A stretch of DNA of 64,000 nt from Apostichopus japonicus (lineage: Eukaryota > Echinodermata > Holothuroidea > Aspidochirotida > Stichopodidae). Shown piece by piece: positions 12,201 through 25,525 of the stretch (the first letter of the stretch is position 1; each line of letters starts with the position of its first letter). The stretch lies in NCBI RefSeq assembly GCF_037975245.1, contig NC_092562.1, forward strand, positions 26,089,054-26,153,053. Reading direction: 5' to 3'. Under the pieces are notes generated by a model, which searched no databases, was not told the DNA's origin, and worked only from the letters and a program-made list of their open reading frames with translations. Position numbers and translations under genes: made by a program.

Positions 12201-13471
12201 CGTAAGAATTTAACCATATGCAAGCTAAAATGAACATTGGTTCAAAATACAATTGAGTGTATAACGTTGCCTCGAAGATTTGAAAATGAAACAGAACCTG
12301 TTCAAATTTATTAACCTAACTTTTATAATTTGGTTCGTCGAATTCAGTATAATGTGGAACGTTTCACTTTTCAATATAGCATATTTTCAACCAAGGTCAT
12401 AGTCACTTTTATTTGAAGGAAATTTGAAGGAATTTTGGGTTTGTGAGTTGGACTGTATTAACTATATACAGTACCATCGCTTGCGTTGAAAATTTGCAAA
12501 ACTGTTGCTAGAATAACAAAGATACCCCTCAACAAATACTCCATAAACCCGCGTTTGAAGGTTTCGGAGAATACAGATGTTTAGATATTTACAGACAAGG
12601 CCATCTGCATGAGCCATGAACCTCTCCATGCGCAAGAAACATCTTAAAAGCTGGTGCCTTTATAGAAATCAATTTCTGCGATTTGTTTCCAAACCTACAT
12701 TATATGGTTGATTGAAGAAATCAAGAAAACGAAGTTTGATCAAACTATAAGACATCTTTCAAAATATGCTCACCAGGTTTAATGTTAAGCACAGACCAAA
12801 TGGTGCATTTTAATTGATCATCAAACTTTTTTTCATCCAAGGAATTTTTAAATGTTATAGTAAATTTTGAAGGAAATAGAGCAATTTGCATATTTGATTA
12901 AACAAAATTCCATTATTTGAAATGAAATGAAAGTTGACTTTATTCCTGCTACAATTGTTTCGTTTTGTATGATATTTTTGGTATTATATAATTGCATTTC
13001 CTTTTGCCAGAAAAAAAAAAATTAATATAAAAGATAACTTGTGCACAGGGGTGCTTTAATTTACACTATTCGCGATAACGAGCGTTTGGCCTATCTATAT
13101 TTAGCTATCCAGATGAACCAAGGTTATAATCTATAAGCTTAAAGTGGGTGAATATGTAGTTCTCTCGTATACAGACTCTAGCCTATAGTCCATTAAAAAT
13201 AGTAAAGAAAAGTGCAAGTATATACTAAGAAGAGAAGTAAATCTCTTTAATTTTATATCATTCCTGCAACGTAATGTCTGTATGAAGTTTGCTATATATA
13301 TGAAATATATAGAGCGATCATTATTTCATTTCTTTCATTTTTGGGGGTGGGGTAAGAAGCGGAGGGAGACAAAATGGGGTACTCGAAACGTTTATCTCTT
13401 TAGGAGAATATTTTGTAAAGTCGATTATTTACTTTTGTCTGTTTCACCTCACGTATCATGGGCCAATATGA
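9271..13471. other. Intronic, no gene seen
   Basis: The sequence is AT-rich between the nested transposons and the 13480 MITE. It contains a GGCC-rich hairpin near 9566-9598 and a perfect palindrome CGGCCGATCGGCCG near 11307. Several short open frames have no recognisable domain. I see no exon with both good splice sites and a compatible phase. Confidence 0.5.
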
Positions 13472-13797
13472 CAATTGATCAAGGGCGTAGGAACCGGGGG
13501 GCGCCAGCCCCAGAGAAAAATATGGGGGGCGGAAGTATCATTCCGCCCCCCCCCCCGCTTCGCAAGTCAGAAAACCCCTTTTTCAAAAAATCTCATTTGG
13601 AGCACCAAATTGCATCTAAGGCCAGGTGAAAATGCAAAATTATTTACAAAATGGAGTGGGTGTTGAAGTGTGCTATATTGCACCAAATTGCATCTGAGGC
13701 CACCTGGAAATGCAAAAAAAATCCACCCCTCCCCCAGGCCGACCATCAGTCTTCAGCCCCCAACTCAAAAGTACCTTCCTATGCCACTGCAATTGCT
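13472..13797. mobile_element. 310-bp hAT-like MITE
   Basis: The element spans 13480-13789. Its left end is CAAGGGCGTAGGAACC and its right end, reverse-complemented, is CAGTGGCATAGGAAGG. The flanks CAATTGAT (13472-13479) and CAATTGCT (13790-13797) form an 8-bp duplication with one mismatch. A phrase, CACCAAATTGCATCTAAGGCC, occurs twice inside (about 13601 and 13680). It recurs in diverged form near 57937 inside another element. The GC-rich subterminal sequence explains the poly-G and poly-C here. Confidence 0.75.
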
Positions 13798-16700
13798 TGG
13801 CTTTTGTACAGAACACAGATCCTTGTTCTTTGGCTATGACTAGAAATGTAGACATAGTACTTGTATAAATACATAAATGTATAACGTAATATACCTTTTT
13901 ATATATATATAAACTAAGATTCATTCATCTCGCCTATAAAACCTTTTTTTTCCAACTTTGCTGTTAGTCTCATTTCCGTTCTAGTAAGCGTTTTGTTTTA
14001 AAGGATGTACACTTCTGAATTCTCTCTATATCGGAATTCTATATATATAAGTATATAGCTAGGTTTATATACTTATAACCTGAAGCTATATGCTTTATCT
14101 ATACAGTCAGGTCCGCTTACAAGATACCAACTGATCAATATCTGTCATCGAATAGCAAGCCTTGATAAACTATTCGTTAGTTCAGCTGCCCGCTGCAAAC
14201 GGCTGCTGAAAGCAAGGACAGAGAGTTTCATCCCTTCTCTCGCGATACTTATCTTACGAAGATGAGCATCGCACATGGCCTGAATGAAAGCCATTTATTA
14301 TCAATTAAATTCCTTCCACGCTGTACTAATCTTGATTAGCCGTTGGTTATCCGGCATCAACTATATCATATAAACATGGGTTTGGAGAATGTCTTTCAAC
14401 ATATTAGACAGTATACTGCACGTGGAAGATCAAAGACAGAACAGTAGTTTTCTATTCTCCTGTATATACATATATTGAGCCCCACATCACGTGACACGAC
14501 ACGTGAGTAGCCTATGGACCATAAATAACAGACACTTATTGATCCTGGATATGTAGAGAACATGCATACGTCCGTTAGTCTATAGTTGTATATCTTCGCC
14601 ACCTTCAACGGGACACTTTTTTTTGTAATATACAGTTTAATTGCCGCGACTGTACATTTATTGAACGTAAAACGTTGCCTTTGATGTACCCAACTTGATG
14701 AAACACCAGTGCTATCCGACAATATATATACCTCAGGTGATTATTAAATGGATTATAGTCTATAGAAAGTGCATTAAGGTAATTGAAACCTTATCAAATC
14801 CGACAGTTTCTAGAATTTAAAAAAAAATCCAAAACCTTAATTACCTTAGTTTCCATGATCGATTTTTTTTTTACTTAACTGAAATACAACCTGACGGTTT
14901 TTCGAGCAAGTAAATATCTATTTTAAAAGGAAAAAGAGGGTAAAATTACGCAGATAGAGCAATTTCGTTGGTGGTTTTACTTACTGTTTGGACAGGGAAA
15001 GTTTTTTATATTGACGTTCTAGCACAATTCCAAATTGTAACAAATAGCAGGTTTCTTCACGTTCGTGTACCGACGTGGCTTTAAGATGGAGTATGCTTTT
15101 CATCAAGCTCAATAAAAACCCTTTTTTTTTCTTTGAAGATGAGTATGCTCAGATGCATACAAGATATACCATTACATTAATGAATCTCTGATAAAAATTG
15201 AAGTAAGATTTCATAAAATATTACTCAGTTCTTGCCCGTGTTCCAAGTTACATATTTTAATTCCATTCAGACATATGTTGTCCCGTTTTATACTTCAAAA
15301 GTGGAGAATTTCTTTCTTTTTTTTTGAGGTTTTTTTTATACACATATTATAGGTCCTGTGAGGTGGTTATTTACCCTGGTTGCAAATTGAACAGTCCAAA
15401 CCAAATGGTCTGCTTAACACAAGTCAGAAAGAAAGGGAGGATTTCAGCTGTTAGGAACAAGGAGTGCGTATAGCTATTCCACGTAACATAAATTATTGTC
15501 TGGTTGCATACAACTTATATCGTCTCAAAATGCTAGAAAAAGTGCGAATTCGAACCTTTTTCGAAAATTATGAGTCAGTTCAAACATGTGCCACATGCAT
15601 GAGATGATTCATTGCTATGTGCCTTAAAATACACCAGCTAAAATAATAGCTAAGAACATCGAAAAGTGTGTTGTGGGAAGGACACACTTTAAGTTTAACA
15701 TATCCAAGATATTGTAATGTAATATCTGTAAACATTGCAACTTTTTGTACTTTTAATGTGCATGTTGCATACCATTTTTTTTTGGTGTTAATATGTATAC
15801 GTACATGAGTATCTCCTATGGCAATCAAAATATCACATTTAGAGCCTTCTCATCTTCTACACTGAACGAAAGTTGAGAATATCATAGTCACATTTCTGAG
15901 ATATCAAAGGCTATTTCTACAAGTAACAACACCGAAAAAACCTTGAAATGAACTCTCGTTGAGAAAACTGTAACCTGTTAGAGAGAGGGCAGTTGCACTG
16001 AGAAAAGCTGTAACATCAGCAAAGTTTGTTGGTTGTTGTTAAAAATAATCCGAATGTTGTATTCGTTTAGCTAGACAAGTTAGAGAATTTTTTACATAAT
16101 GCATCCTCTGTAACATTTAGTATGAAGGTATACAACAACAAAACACACGCGCATGTATGTGCAAATATCCACACACACACACACATAGAAATTAACAACG
16201 TTCCAATTACTAATCACAACCATTTTTGTTTTGCCATTCTTCAACTGAGTAACTAAACGCATTGTAAATAGCGAAATCAACTAAAGGCTATATTAAGCAG
16301 GCCAAACTAATGAAATGCATAACATCCAGGTTATTTGTATTTGTTTGTATTCATTTGTATGTGGCGTAGTTTGATCAGTTCGTGTCATGTTTAGTACAAG
16401 TTCTAGTCTGTTCATTTGTATCCCAAGAACTTTCAAATGTTCGTTCTGACCAGAGGCCACAAAACTTTGAAACATTAATGTCTTAAGTTTATGAATGTTA
16501 ATAAGGAAACCTCGCGATCGCCAAGTTCCCACCACTTACTAATTATAACCCAAAACTTGCAGGGCCTATTTACAAAACCTAGATTTAGTTCATCGGTTCC
16601 ATCTTACTGATAAAACAAAAGGCCGACAGCATAATTGACCCAGGAGACCATTTACACGAGAAAAAGATTTGAGCGTATATATAACAGTGAGGCTTTCAGG

Positions 16701-17111
16701 AATTTTATCCGATTCCATATTCTTAGATTCCTGTAATTCACGTGGAGCATTTTGCAGCCGTTATCCCTTGAGAATACCAGCTGTTAGACCCTTCATTTTT
16801 TTTACTTCATCGGTTTGACAAGAAACGGAAACTTTTCCCTAGGTTTTGCCACAAAATCGATAACAATTTCCTTACGTATGAATGACAAACTCTTTTAATT
16901 TACAGAGCTTCATATTCAGAGAAGACCTTGTGGCATCTTTGAAGGAGTTTCAATAAAGTCAAGAGTGCTTTTATTTTCTCATAATAGCGTGCTTTCTATT
17001 TAATAGTATAAATTTGGTATTAATTTGCTTATGTATATATGTAGGAATAAAAGCTAAACTAAACCAAAAAATGATGCAATTTTTGTATCGATATTTAAAA
17101 ATATTTACCAC
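13798..17111. other. Intronic, no gene seen
   Basis: This is AT-rich unique sequence with short AT tracts (about 13900-14090) and a (CA)n run near 16170-16186. The small open frames have no recognisable domain. Confidence 0.5.
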
Positions 17112-17479
<368 letters not shown>

Positions 17480-20400
17480 TTTTACATTAGTATCAACGAA
17501 CGGGTAATTAATATCATTAATGCGTGTAGATCAGGTGTATGTCGTGAGTATTATTATAAGTAATAATCATAATAATAATAATAATAATAATAATAATTAT
17601 AATAATAATAATAACGACATCCTACAGGAGACAAAAACAACATTATAAGGTTTCCAAACTCTATATCTGTGTAGTGTTTGCCAGTAATTCAATTCGTAAT
17701 ATGGATTTTCATCTTCTTTTTTTCCCTTATCCGCCAGTGAAAAATGCTTTTTTCATAATTAACTCTTCTATGGTTTAAAAAAAAAAGAGAGGAATTTCTT
17801 AAGTAATATATATCTCAGTACGCGGTTCATACTTATCCTGTTGTTCAAGCCACTATATGTGCTCCCTGGGGGGAGGGATCCCAGTGAGACGCAGGAGGAT
17901 TATCTGACACCAGGAATTGGTAGCGACTTAAAATAGAAATATGAAAAAAACCCAAAAAATACTTCGCTTGGATTTTTCAGCTGAACAGATTTATGAGTGT
18001 GTGATATTAAAGGGTTTGTCGTGTTAAACACAGTTGCTTTGTTTGTTTATTTGCTTGCTTGTTTCAATAAACAATGCCGTATGTATAAGTGTTTATAATG
18101 TAAGCATAATTATAGGCAGAATTATTGACGTATTTTTCATGAATGAAGAGATCGCCTAATTATTTTTGGGGGGGAACCAAAAGACTCTACTTTTATGAAG
18201 GGATTGATTAAGCCTGGGCAGTGGAAGCGTGAATTTGCATAAGTTTGGAGAAAAGAAGAAAAGTGTAAGGAAAGGCGAATAAACAGAAATAACTTTCTGA
18301 AGGGGCCATGGTATCAACAGTTCGAGAGTTTGAGTGGCTAGAAATATGAATTATAACCGCGTAGAAGGTAAGGGCGTCTACGGATAGAAAACCAGTTACC
18401 CCCCCTGCCCAACAACTTTTAACTTCCCCGTCCCCCCATCTCAAGATCTTGGAATAAAGCAAAACGAAGATAATTTGCACAACTCGGGTTCTTTCTTTTT
18501 TGGTTTGGAATTGAATTTCTTTTGACGATTGCATATTCTTTCTGGTGAAGAGGGGGAAGAGGCTGGGGGTCTCATGACAATTGTGTAAATATGGCCAAGG
18601 GGAAGCTCCTGTTGGCCTGGGGTTGCATTGCATATTCGCCAAACATATTTCCTTTTGTGACACTACGGGTTTAATAATGGAACTCAAAATTAAATGATAA
18701 TGATATGGTTCAAACACCAAGCTGACCTATGCGATATGATCAGGAAATTCTTTATCAAACATTTTCTGGATTCGATGACGTCATAAATAAATATGTCACT
18801 CCAATATCAGCTAGTTATGTCAAATCGTAACTCTTAAGAAGTAATGAGTATTTTTGCAGAAAGACATCGTCATAACGAAATTTGTTGTTATTATGAGAAA
18901 GGTTGATCAACATTTGGAACAGAATTATTACATAATCAATTTTTTAGTGTCTCTGACTAAAACTTGTGATAAAACTCATCGCTGTTTATTATCTTTTTCT
19001 TTTGTTATTAATATATCACAAAGCTAGGAATGCTCCACCGTGTCCATTCAGTGTACACCCAGTCCACTGTTTTTTGTTATCGTGGAATATGCTGCAGTAT
19101 TTTACTCTCCCATAAATACCAAGAAACAACTTTTAAGAAGAGACCATTATGCAACGTTAACTCAACGTTGCACTATCAGAACACGTTACCGTTAGCAGCA
19201 CAACTATACATTGTTATCTCTATATTCTGAGAATCCACAAGAACTTACTGTAATCGGGAGGGGGGGGGGGTGGCATTACTAAATGTTACAAGAACCATCG
19301 TGTAAACTTAATACTCCCCCTTTTCATTTGTTTATGATGTAGGACTACTTCAAATGTACGCTTTTCCTAGACAGTATAGGCCTACAGGTGTAAACTTTGG
19401 TAATACAAATAACATAGGCCTATTGCTAGTCAACATATAACAACGCGCACACGCCCGTTTGACATTGGTTATATTAAAGAAAAACTGGGCGCAGAGAGGC
19501 ACAATCCGCATGTAACTTTTTGAATTTCATTAATTAAAATTTCAGAAGATATTGCACCATTTCAAATTCACCGTCCACCCTTTCCCTTCTTGATGATATA
19601 TTTTACGAAGATGCACGTTCATGTCAGTTGAAGTATACCTCCTTAACCTCACCCACCTTGCCCCCCCCCCCGCCCCTGCAGGCTCCATCCCCTCTATCTC
19701 ATCCCACAGCTTCGTGCAGGACGGTCGGTGTACTTTTATGGTAGGTGTAACACACTGATAGGTGAAGGATGTTTCGTCGAAGAGAATATGTCATTTAATA
19801 GCTCGAAGCGACGGTGCCTTTAAAGTTACGAATGTAAGCCGAGTAGTCCTGTAGGATCGGATGGCATCGGAAATAATAAACTATGGTTGCTATGGGCGAA
19901 CAATCTTAGCTCTATGGTTAGCCTTGAACTTTGTGGAGAAAGAACAATAATTTTTATGAGCCATAAACATCCGAACCAAAAAACTATCAGCTATAAGACA
20001 AATGCATAGGAATTATGATATAACAGCTATTTGAGATTTAATCCGCTATAGCAGATAAACGATTCGAACCGCTTATAGATGTCATTGTAATTCGTCAATG
20101 ACTGCACTCACACACGTGTTATACCAACAGTGTTATATCCCTTTTGTGGTTTATGTGGCGTAAAATTTGCATAAATCATAATGACGTCTATTGTCACCTT
20201 TTTAAAACCTTTTTTGACCTTTTTTTCACTTTTAATTTTATGTATTACATAAAATGAAATGCAATGAAAGAACAAATCCCCTATACAGTTTGTTAATAAA
20301 AAAATACCTATATCAAACACATAACATAAAGAATTTTGAGCAATTTTCAAGGTCTTAGGTTCTATGCAAGACAGAAATTTGATAAATCAAAAGAATTGAA

Positions 20401-21120
20401 AAGGGAAGGAATGTTTGTATAGTGGATGGTGGCCCAAGGGGAAATCCCTGACATTGAACCGTCACGTATAAACTCCAAGCATTTCCAGACATTCACGGAT
20501 TCTTCAAGAAACCGGAATTTATCTACGTATTTGATTTCGAAAACGTGAAAACGTGATCAGATAAAATACAATTCATACGTTTACATGTGTGGTAAGACGC
20601 AGGCTTAGTCTTTATACATTTTTAAATACAAATTATTTAAACCAAAAATGTTTTAAGAAGAAAAAACTAAGGCAGTTCCTCCATTAGTCAAACCAGTCTT
20701 TCCATCCGAAAGTGATCATCTTGTCTTGGAAATTCATTTGAACAGCCAGGGGAAGTTTTTTCTTTTTTTCTTTGATAAGGCAACATGAAGCACGCTAGAA
20801 TTCATGATAACATATCATAAGATGTTTGATGGATTCATCAAGTCCTCAAGGGAATCAATTTCCTTCAAAGTCTTCGTATGTTTGTGGTTTTTACAAGACA
20901 GAAAGATAAGACATCCAAATGTTAAAATGTGACTTTCATTATAAGAGAATAGACCCAAACTAAATTCTCAAATACAAACGGTATACTACATGACATGTTC
21001 GTATATTCACTACCATTCTTTTTTTTTTAAATTTCCTCCACCCAAAGGCTTAAATAGCATGCATATAGGACTAAATTGTGTTATAGTTGGCTACATAATA
21101 TGGATAAGTTTGCTGCACTA
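17480..21120. other. Intronic, no gene seen; (AAT)n
   Basis: A short (AAT)n tract lies at about 17566-17615. Poly-G (19259-19270) and poly-C (19663-19673) runs are scattered through. A 170-codon open frame on the minus strand (18208-18720) shows no domain or splice logic. I see no supported exon. Confidence 0.5.
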
Positions 21121-21299
21121 TATATATTATATATATATATTTATATATATACTAAAATGCAATGCATTATATATAATATATAAATTTATATATATATACT
21201 AAAATGCAATGAGGCAGATAAAAAGAGCTTATAGATATGTATAGATATATGTATGGTATATGCATATATATAGTTTATATATATTTATATATAGTTTAC

Positions 21300-21346
<47 letters not shown>

Positions 21347-21348
21347 GC

Positions 21349-21439
<91 letters not shown>
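21121..21439. repeat. Compound (TA)n microsatellite
   Basis: Interrupted TA runs with TTTATA, GTATA and AGCCTG interruptions are followed by a long pure run ending at 21439. A ~55-bp phrase ending ACTAAAATGCAATG occurs twice, at about 21149 and 21199. Tyr-Ile open frames here are repeat artefacts. Confidence 0.9.
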
Positions 21440-21440
<1 letters not shown>

Positions 21441-23023
21441 GGCGACCAAGGAACGCGCACGCGTTACCCTCTTCTTCACGAAATACATTAAAGTCAAATT
21501 CTGCGTTCCATGATAAGCTGTGTGAGCTTATATACTGTTTTCGTCTACCCATGCATTACCCTACATCGGATACATATGGCTTACCGTGCTCTATTTTGGG
21601 TGACTTTCTTTTCTCTTTTATAAGAAACAATCACGTTTGTATAGTAACACTGTAACATTCTCTGCAGCCCTCTCGTAAAACCCCATCCAAGTGTTTCCTA
21701 TCGTGTCGTCTTATTGACATGCTAATGTTTGTAATGCATATTGCATATACGCTATCTTCATGAGATTGATACATTGAACACGTGATGGGGCGATTATAAT
21801 TTCAAACTGTCCAAACCATTAATTTTTTCATAAAATGTGTGCCCAATAATTAGATTGTATTCGTTTTCCGAAATATTCTTCCTTTGTTTGCCCCTTGATA
21901 TGTAAAGAAAACAAAACCTTTTGCTAATATTATTTATATGGTCGAAACGATACTGGCTTCATGTTTCAAATATTAAAAGCGGAATTAGAAGTATGGGTGT
22001 CATCTTTAAGGGAAAAAATATATAGAAGCCATAGAACATAGAATGTGAAAAAACAAAAAAAAAACAAATGCGTAGCCTACACGCGCTAAATTTTCGTTAA
22101 TGTCGAAACCAAGCCTCCCCCCAACACCCCACCCCACGTCCAAAATGGGGGAAGAAGGGGGGGGGGGGGAATGCGAGTGAAATATTAGTTCCGTATAAGC
22201 TCTATAGTACCGTATACGTCAGATGTTTGTACTGGGTTTCGTTGTGTGCTCAGGTCAGTTTATACACAGTTTATGATCACAATGTTTCTATTAGGCGGAA
22301 TAAGCAATTTATCACATCAGCTGACCATTGGTATATAAATTTACTTATGAATAGTAGGGGCAGTAGCGTACCCCACAATGGGAAGGGTGATGGCCTCCAC
22401 CTTCTTGTATCGTCAGTCCGTAGGGGGGGGGGTGGGGTGGCTCAGTTGGGAAATGATTTACATTCAGCCGAAGAATAATTAGAGCATTGCTAATTAATCC
22501 ACTCACACACACTCTCACATAAAAGAGTATTTATAAGCACAAACTTGCGTTCAGAGCTGTAATTACAGACCGAAATTATTGTCTAAATATGCCTCAAAAT
22601 TCGACATTTGTCTTCTAGACTTAAAAATTAACTTTTGTGGGAGGACGGCTGTAACGACCCAATGGCCACCCACCTCTCTATAAAATCCTTCATTCGCTTC
22701 TGGCACTTCCTTCCATATAGGTTCAGCTTCTACCTAAATCAGTCGGAGAAGGTTTGAATTTGGCCCCACCATTTAGATCCCGTGTACGGCATTGAGAATG
22801 AGAGGGGTGGGGGAGGGGTCGAGGAGGAAAGGTCGACAGGAGCGTTGTATATGACATTATAGTTTCCATATTTTTATACTCATGGAAGGTTTCTTGTTCT
22901 TCATCATGCAATCATGAACCTTTAACTTCATTTAACATTCGTTCAATGAAATTGATATTTAAACCTCAAAGGATCAATTTGCCGCCTGTACTAACGGAAA
23001 CCTTTTCTTTTTTTGGTTTACAG
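21440..23023. other. Intronic, no gene seen
   Basis: The sequence is non-coding with G-rich tracts at about 22157-22170 and 22425-22440. A CAGTAGCGTACCCC motif at 22366 resembles a transposon end, but I found no partner end or target duplication. Confidence 0.5.
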
Positions 23024-23276
23024 TTCTGCGAGCTCCCAGACTCCAGATACCGGCAACTGTTTGACTGACACATCGTTGGATTCTTTACTGATGCCCCGCG
23101 AACCGTCACAAACATCGCGGTCTCTGCGATCTCTCCATTCCGGTAGATGCGCTTCTAATCATTCTGAAGACTTCGATATCAATCTCCTTGAGAAATTGAT
23201 GGATTCGTCAGAGAAGGCCAATCACAAGAAAGGTTTGAACGTTAAGAGTCCAAGGAGGTTAGAATCGGCGATATGA
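23024..23276 (+). CDS. Terminal exon of the putative 7TM receptor-like gene
   Basis: A pyrimidine-rich acceptor (TTTTTGGTTTACAG, CAG at 23021-23023) opens a 253-bp frame ending in TGA at 23274-23276. Its first base completes the phase-2 codon left at 6829 (GA+T = Asp). The joined tail reads MYLPD followed by SASSQTPDTGN. The exon encodes 83 residues after the split codon, rich in Ser and Thr and with the acidic segment EDFDINLLEKL. This composition fits a cytoplasmic receptor tail with phosphorylatable residues, but no specific family is recognised. An AATAAA at 23648-23653 could serve the transcript. Confidence 0.5.
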
Positions 23277-24182
23277 TATTTACAAAAAATACCGGCGCAA
23301 GAAATCGCGATGCCACAGACATGGGTCGATGCGTAAAACATCATCATGGCGCTGTCTGCAGTTATTGGTGTAAAATGATGGATTTGGACATAATAACCTA
23401 GTAGGCTTATAGAGGAGTTACATAATCATTTTCTTATGTATGGTTAAGACACATTCATGAATATTCATAAAAAATATTATTCCGAGAGATAAATTTTCCT
23501 ACTGCCAATAATCAACTAAAGAAATAACTATTTATTCTAGATTACACAATGTATATGAACAGTTTAAGATACCGCGGTTCTTACTGTTCTTCTATTAACA
23601 TATTTCAAATTCCAAACCTTCCTATTCTACCAAAAGTCGGCCAAAGAAATAAACGTTTTATTCGATACCGTATATACATACGATGTAGGCTCATATGTTG
23701 TATAATGAACATTCAAAATACTGCGGTTCTTGGACTGTATTTTATTAATATTAATATAGTGCACGCTTGGCGCGTCGACTCTTCATGATAATCACCAAGG
23801 AGCGAAAAATGTCGAATATAATTAAATTTGCATTTTTGAAACTGATTAAGAGTCTCTGATAATAACAACTGAGAATCGAGACCACTGCTAACTGTATGAT
23901 CATACATCATTATGAAGGACTAGTGCCTGGTATATGAGATTTAATATACAGAAACTTCTATAATATGTGGCATACATATACGATAACATTGTGGAGTAGC
24001 GGCGCACTGTCGCATTTGAGAAGAAATCTTTCGCACTCTTAACTTGTGTGTCACTGTGCGTGGTTGTATGAAAGGCATACGTAGTGACAGTAATGGGCAA
24101 ACAAGTCCGACTCTGTCTATTAGGGTACAAGCGTTCATTGCAGTTCAAAACAAATATAGTAACTGACAAAAACAGACAAAAC
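23277..24182. other. 3' UTR/intergenic, no gene seen
   Basis: A short phrase (AAGATACCGCGGTTCTT and AAATACTGCGGTTCTT) is repeated at about 23566 and 23716. Overlapping small open frames on both strands have no recognisable content. Confidence 0.5.
23648..23653 (+). terminator. Candidate polyadenylation signal
   Basis: A canonical AATAAA lies 372 bp after the stop codon at 23276, a plausible 3' UTR length. Nothing else supports it. Confidence 0.3.
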
Positions 24183-24245
24183 GATTATACCATGGAGGTA
24201 AAAACAGAAGGAGAGAAAGTTCTGTTTTTACCTCCATGATTATAC
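24183..24245. mobile_element. Tiny foldback element with perfect arms
   Basis: Perfect 19-bp arms, CATGGAGGTAAAAACAGAA, lie at 24191-24209 and, inverted, at 24220-24238, around a 10-base loop. The hairpin is bracketed by GATTATAC at 24183-24190 and 24238-24245, an apparent 8-bp direct repeat that overlaps the right arm by one base. It could be a minimal MITE or a stem-loop insertion. Confidence 0.65.
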
Positions 24246-25455
24246 ATATGAATGATTAAAGTGTGTGCGTGGCATATCGGTCTGTTTGTGTATGTTTATA
24301 CGTGTCGTCTGTTTGGTAATTCGAAGAGAATTGTGAGAGAAGGCTTGAGAACAAAAGGTAACGATGGGGTTATTTTGTACGTTGAAATGTATAGTTTATT
24401 GGTCAAAAGATTAGGGCCAAAGGATTTTGATATATGAAAGCATTCACCGAAATTAATTAAAAGCTTTATTGAAAGGAGAAATCACGGGGAGAGGAAAAGT
24501 GCCATGGGGCGGGGGGGGGGGAGGGGCGTAAATTAGGTTCTCGGTATGAAGGGCAGAAAAAATGATTAATAATTGGTTTAGACAAGTTTTAAAATCAGAA
24601 CTTTTTATCATTTTCTAATGTGTCGAAAACTGTTCAAGAAAGTTCTTAAAGTTCTGTCCCGAAACCCAACAGAGAAAGCATTAGAGTGCCTCATCTGGGC
24701 GTCTAGAGGTGTCAAATATCAAAGAATTCTCTCCCAAACTCAATCCACGGTAACCTTGGACTTGAATGAACGTGGACCTTTTGGGGTAGGGGCATTTCTA
24801 TCGCTGCACCGGGGGCAGGATTGCTCATTGTTATGCCACTGACGGGTTGGGAGAGGGGGCTGTTCGTATACTGCCAAATCACCAAATCTGTTAGCATTTG
24901 AAGTTTACATTTGTTGTGACGTCATCAATTTCTCATGATATGGACCAAAGACGCTTTATCTTATTTTATGTGTATGGTTTTCAGTTCGGTTTATTAATAC
25001 AGTCCTTACTATTACGTATTCGCTTTTGTTTATCGACACTATGTTTAATTGGCTTTCTAATCTTGCGCACCACATCTCCGGCATTTTCCATGCCCTGTTT
25101 TATCAAGATGCATGCAAGAACAAATAAGCTACGTTGTGCTGTTATCAGAAGTTATCAAAAGGGTTTTACTTAATTGGCGTCGGCGCTTCCTAGGCATTAT
25201 AGACAATTAGATGGTTGAGGGGTGGGAGGGAGGTTCGGGAGGGGGTCAGTGGGGTGGGTGGGGGTAATACACATCTACATATTATGAATGACAAGGATGT
25301 AACAATTGTCCTGTCGTTGGGAGGAGGGATTTCCAAAACGGTACCGGATAATTAAGTTAAACCAGAACAAATCAAGAAAAGCGAAAGGCTACTTTAAATC
25401 GAACAAGTGACCTCTTTACCGCCTAACCTTATTCCTAGCACCCGTGTGTTTCGCG

Positions 25456-25458
<3 letters not shown>
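24246..25458. other. Intergenic, no gene seen
   Basis: There are G-rich tracts near 24509-24528 and 25215-25265. TATGCCACTG at 24830 looks like one transposon end, but no matching partner was found. Confidence 0.5.

Positions 25459-25522
<64 letters not shown>
25459..25522. repeat. (AT)32 microsatellite
   Basis: This is a pure AT run of about 64 bp, with no inverted arms in the flanks, unlike the 17.1-kb locus. Confidence 0.95.

Positions 25523-25525
<3 letters not shown>

Noticed and set aside
18208..18720. 170-codon minus-strand open frame
   Set aside because: It has no recognisable domain, no splice context and unusual composition; chance in a long non-coding stretch is more likely.
22366..22379. 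CAGTAGCGTACCCC as a transposon end
   Set aside because: No partner end or flanking duplication was found within reach.
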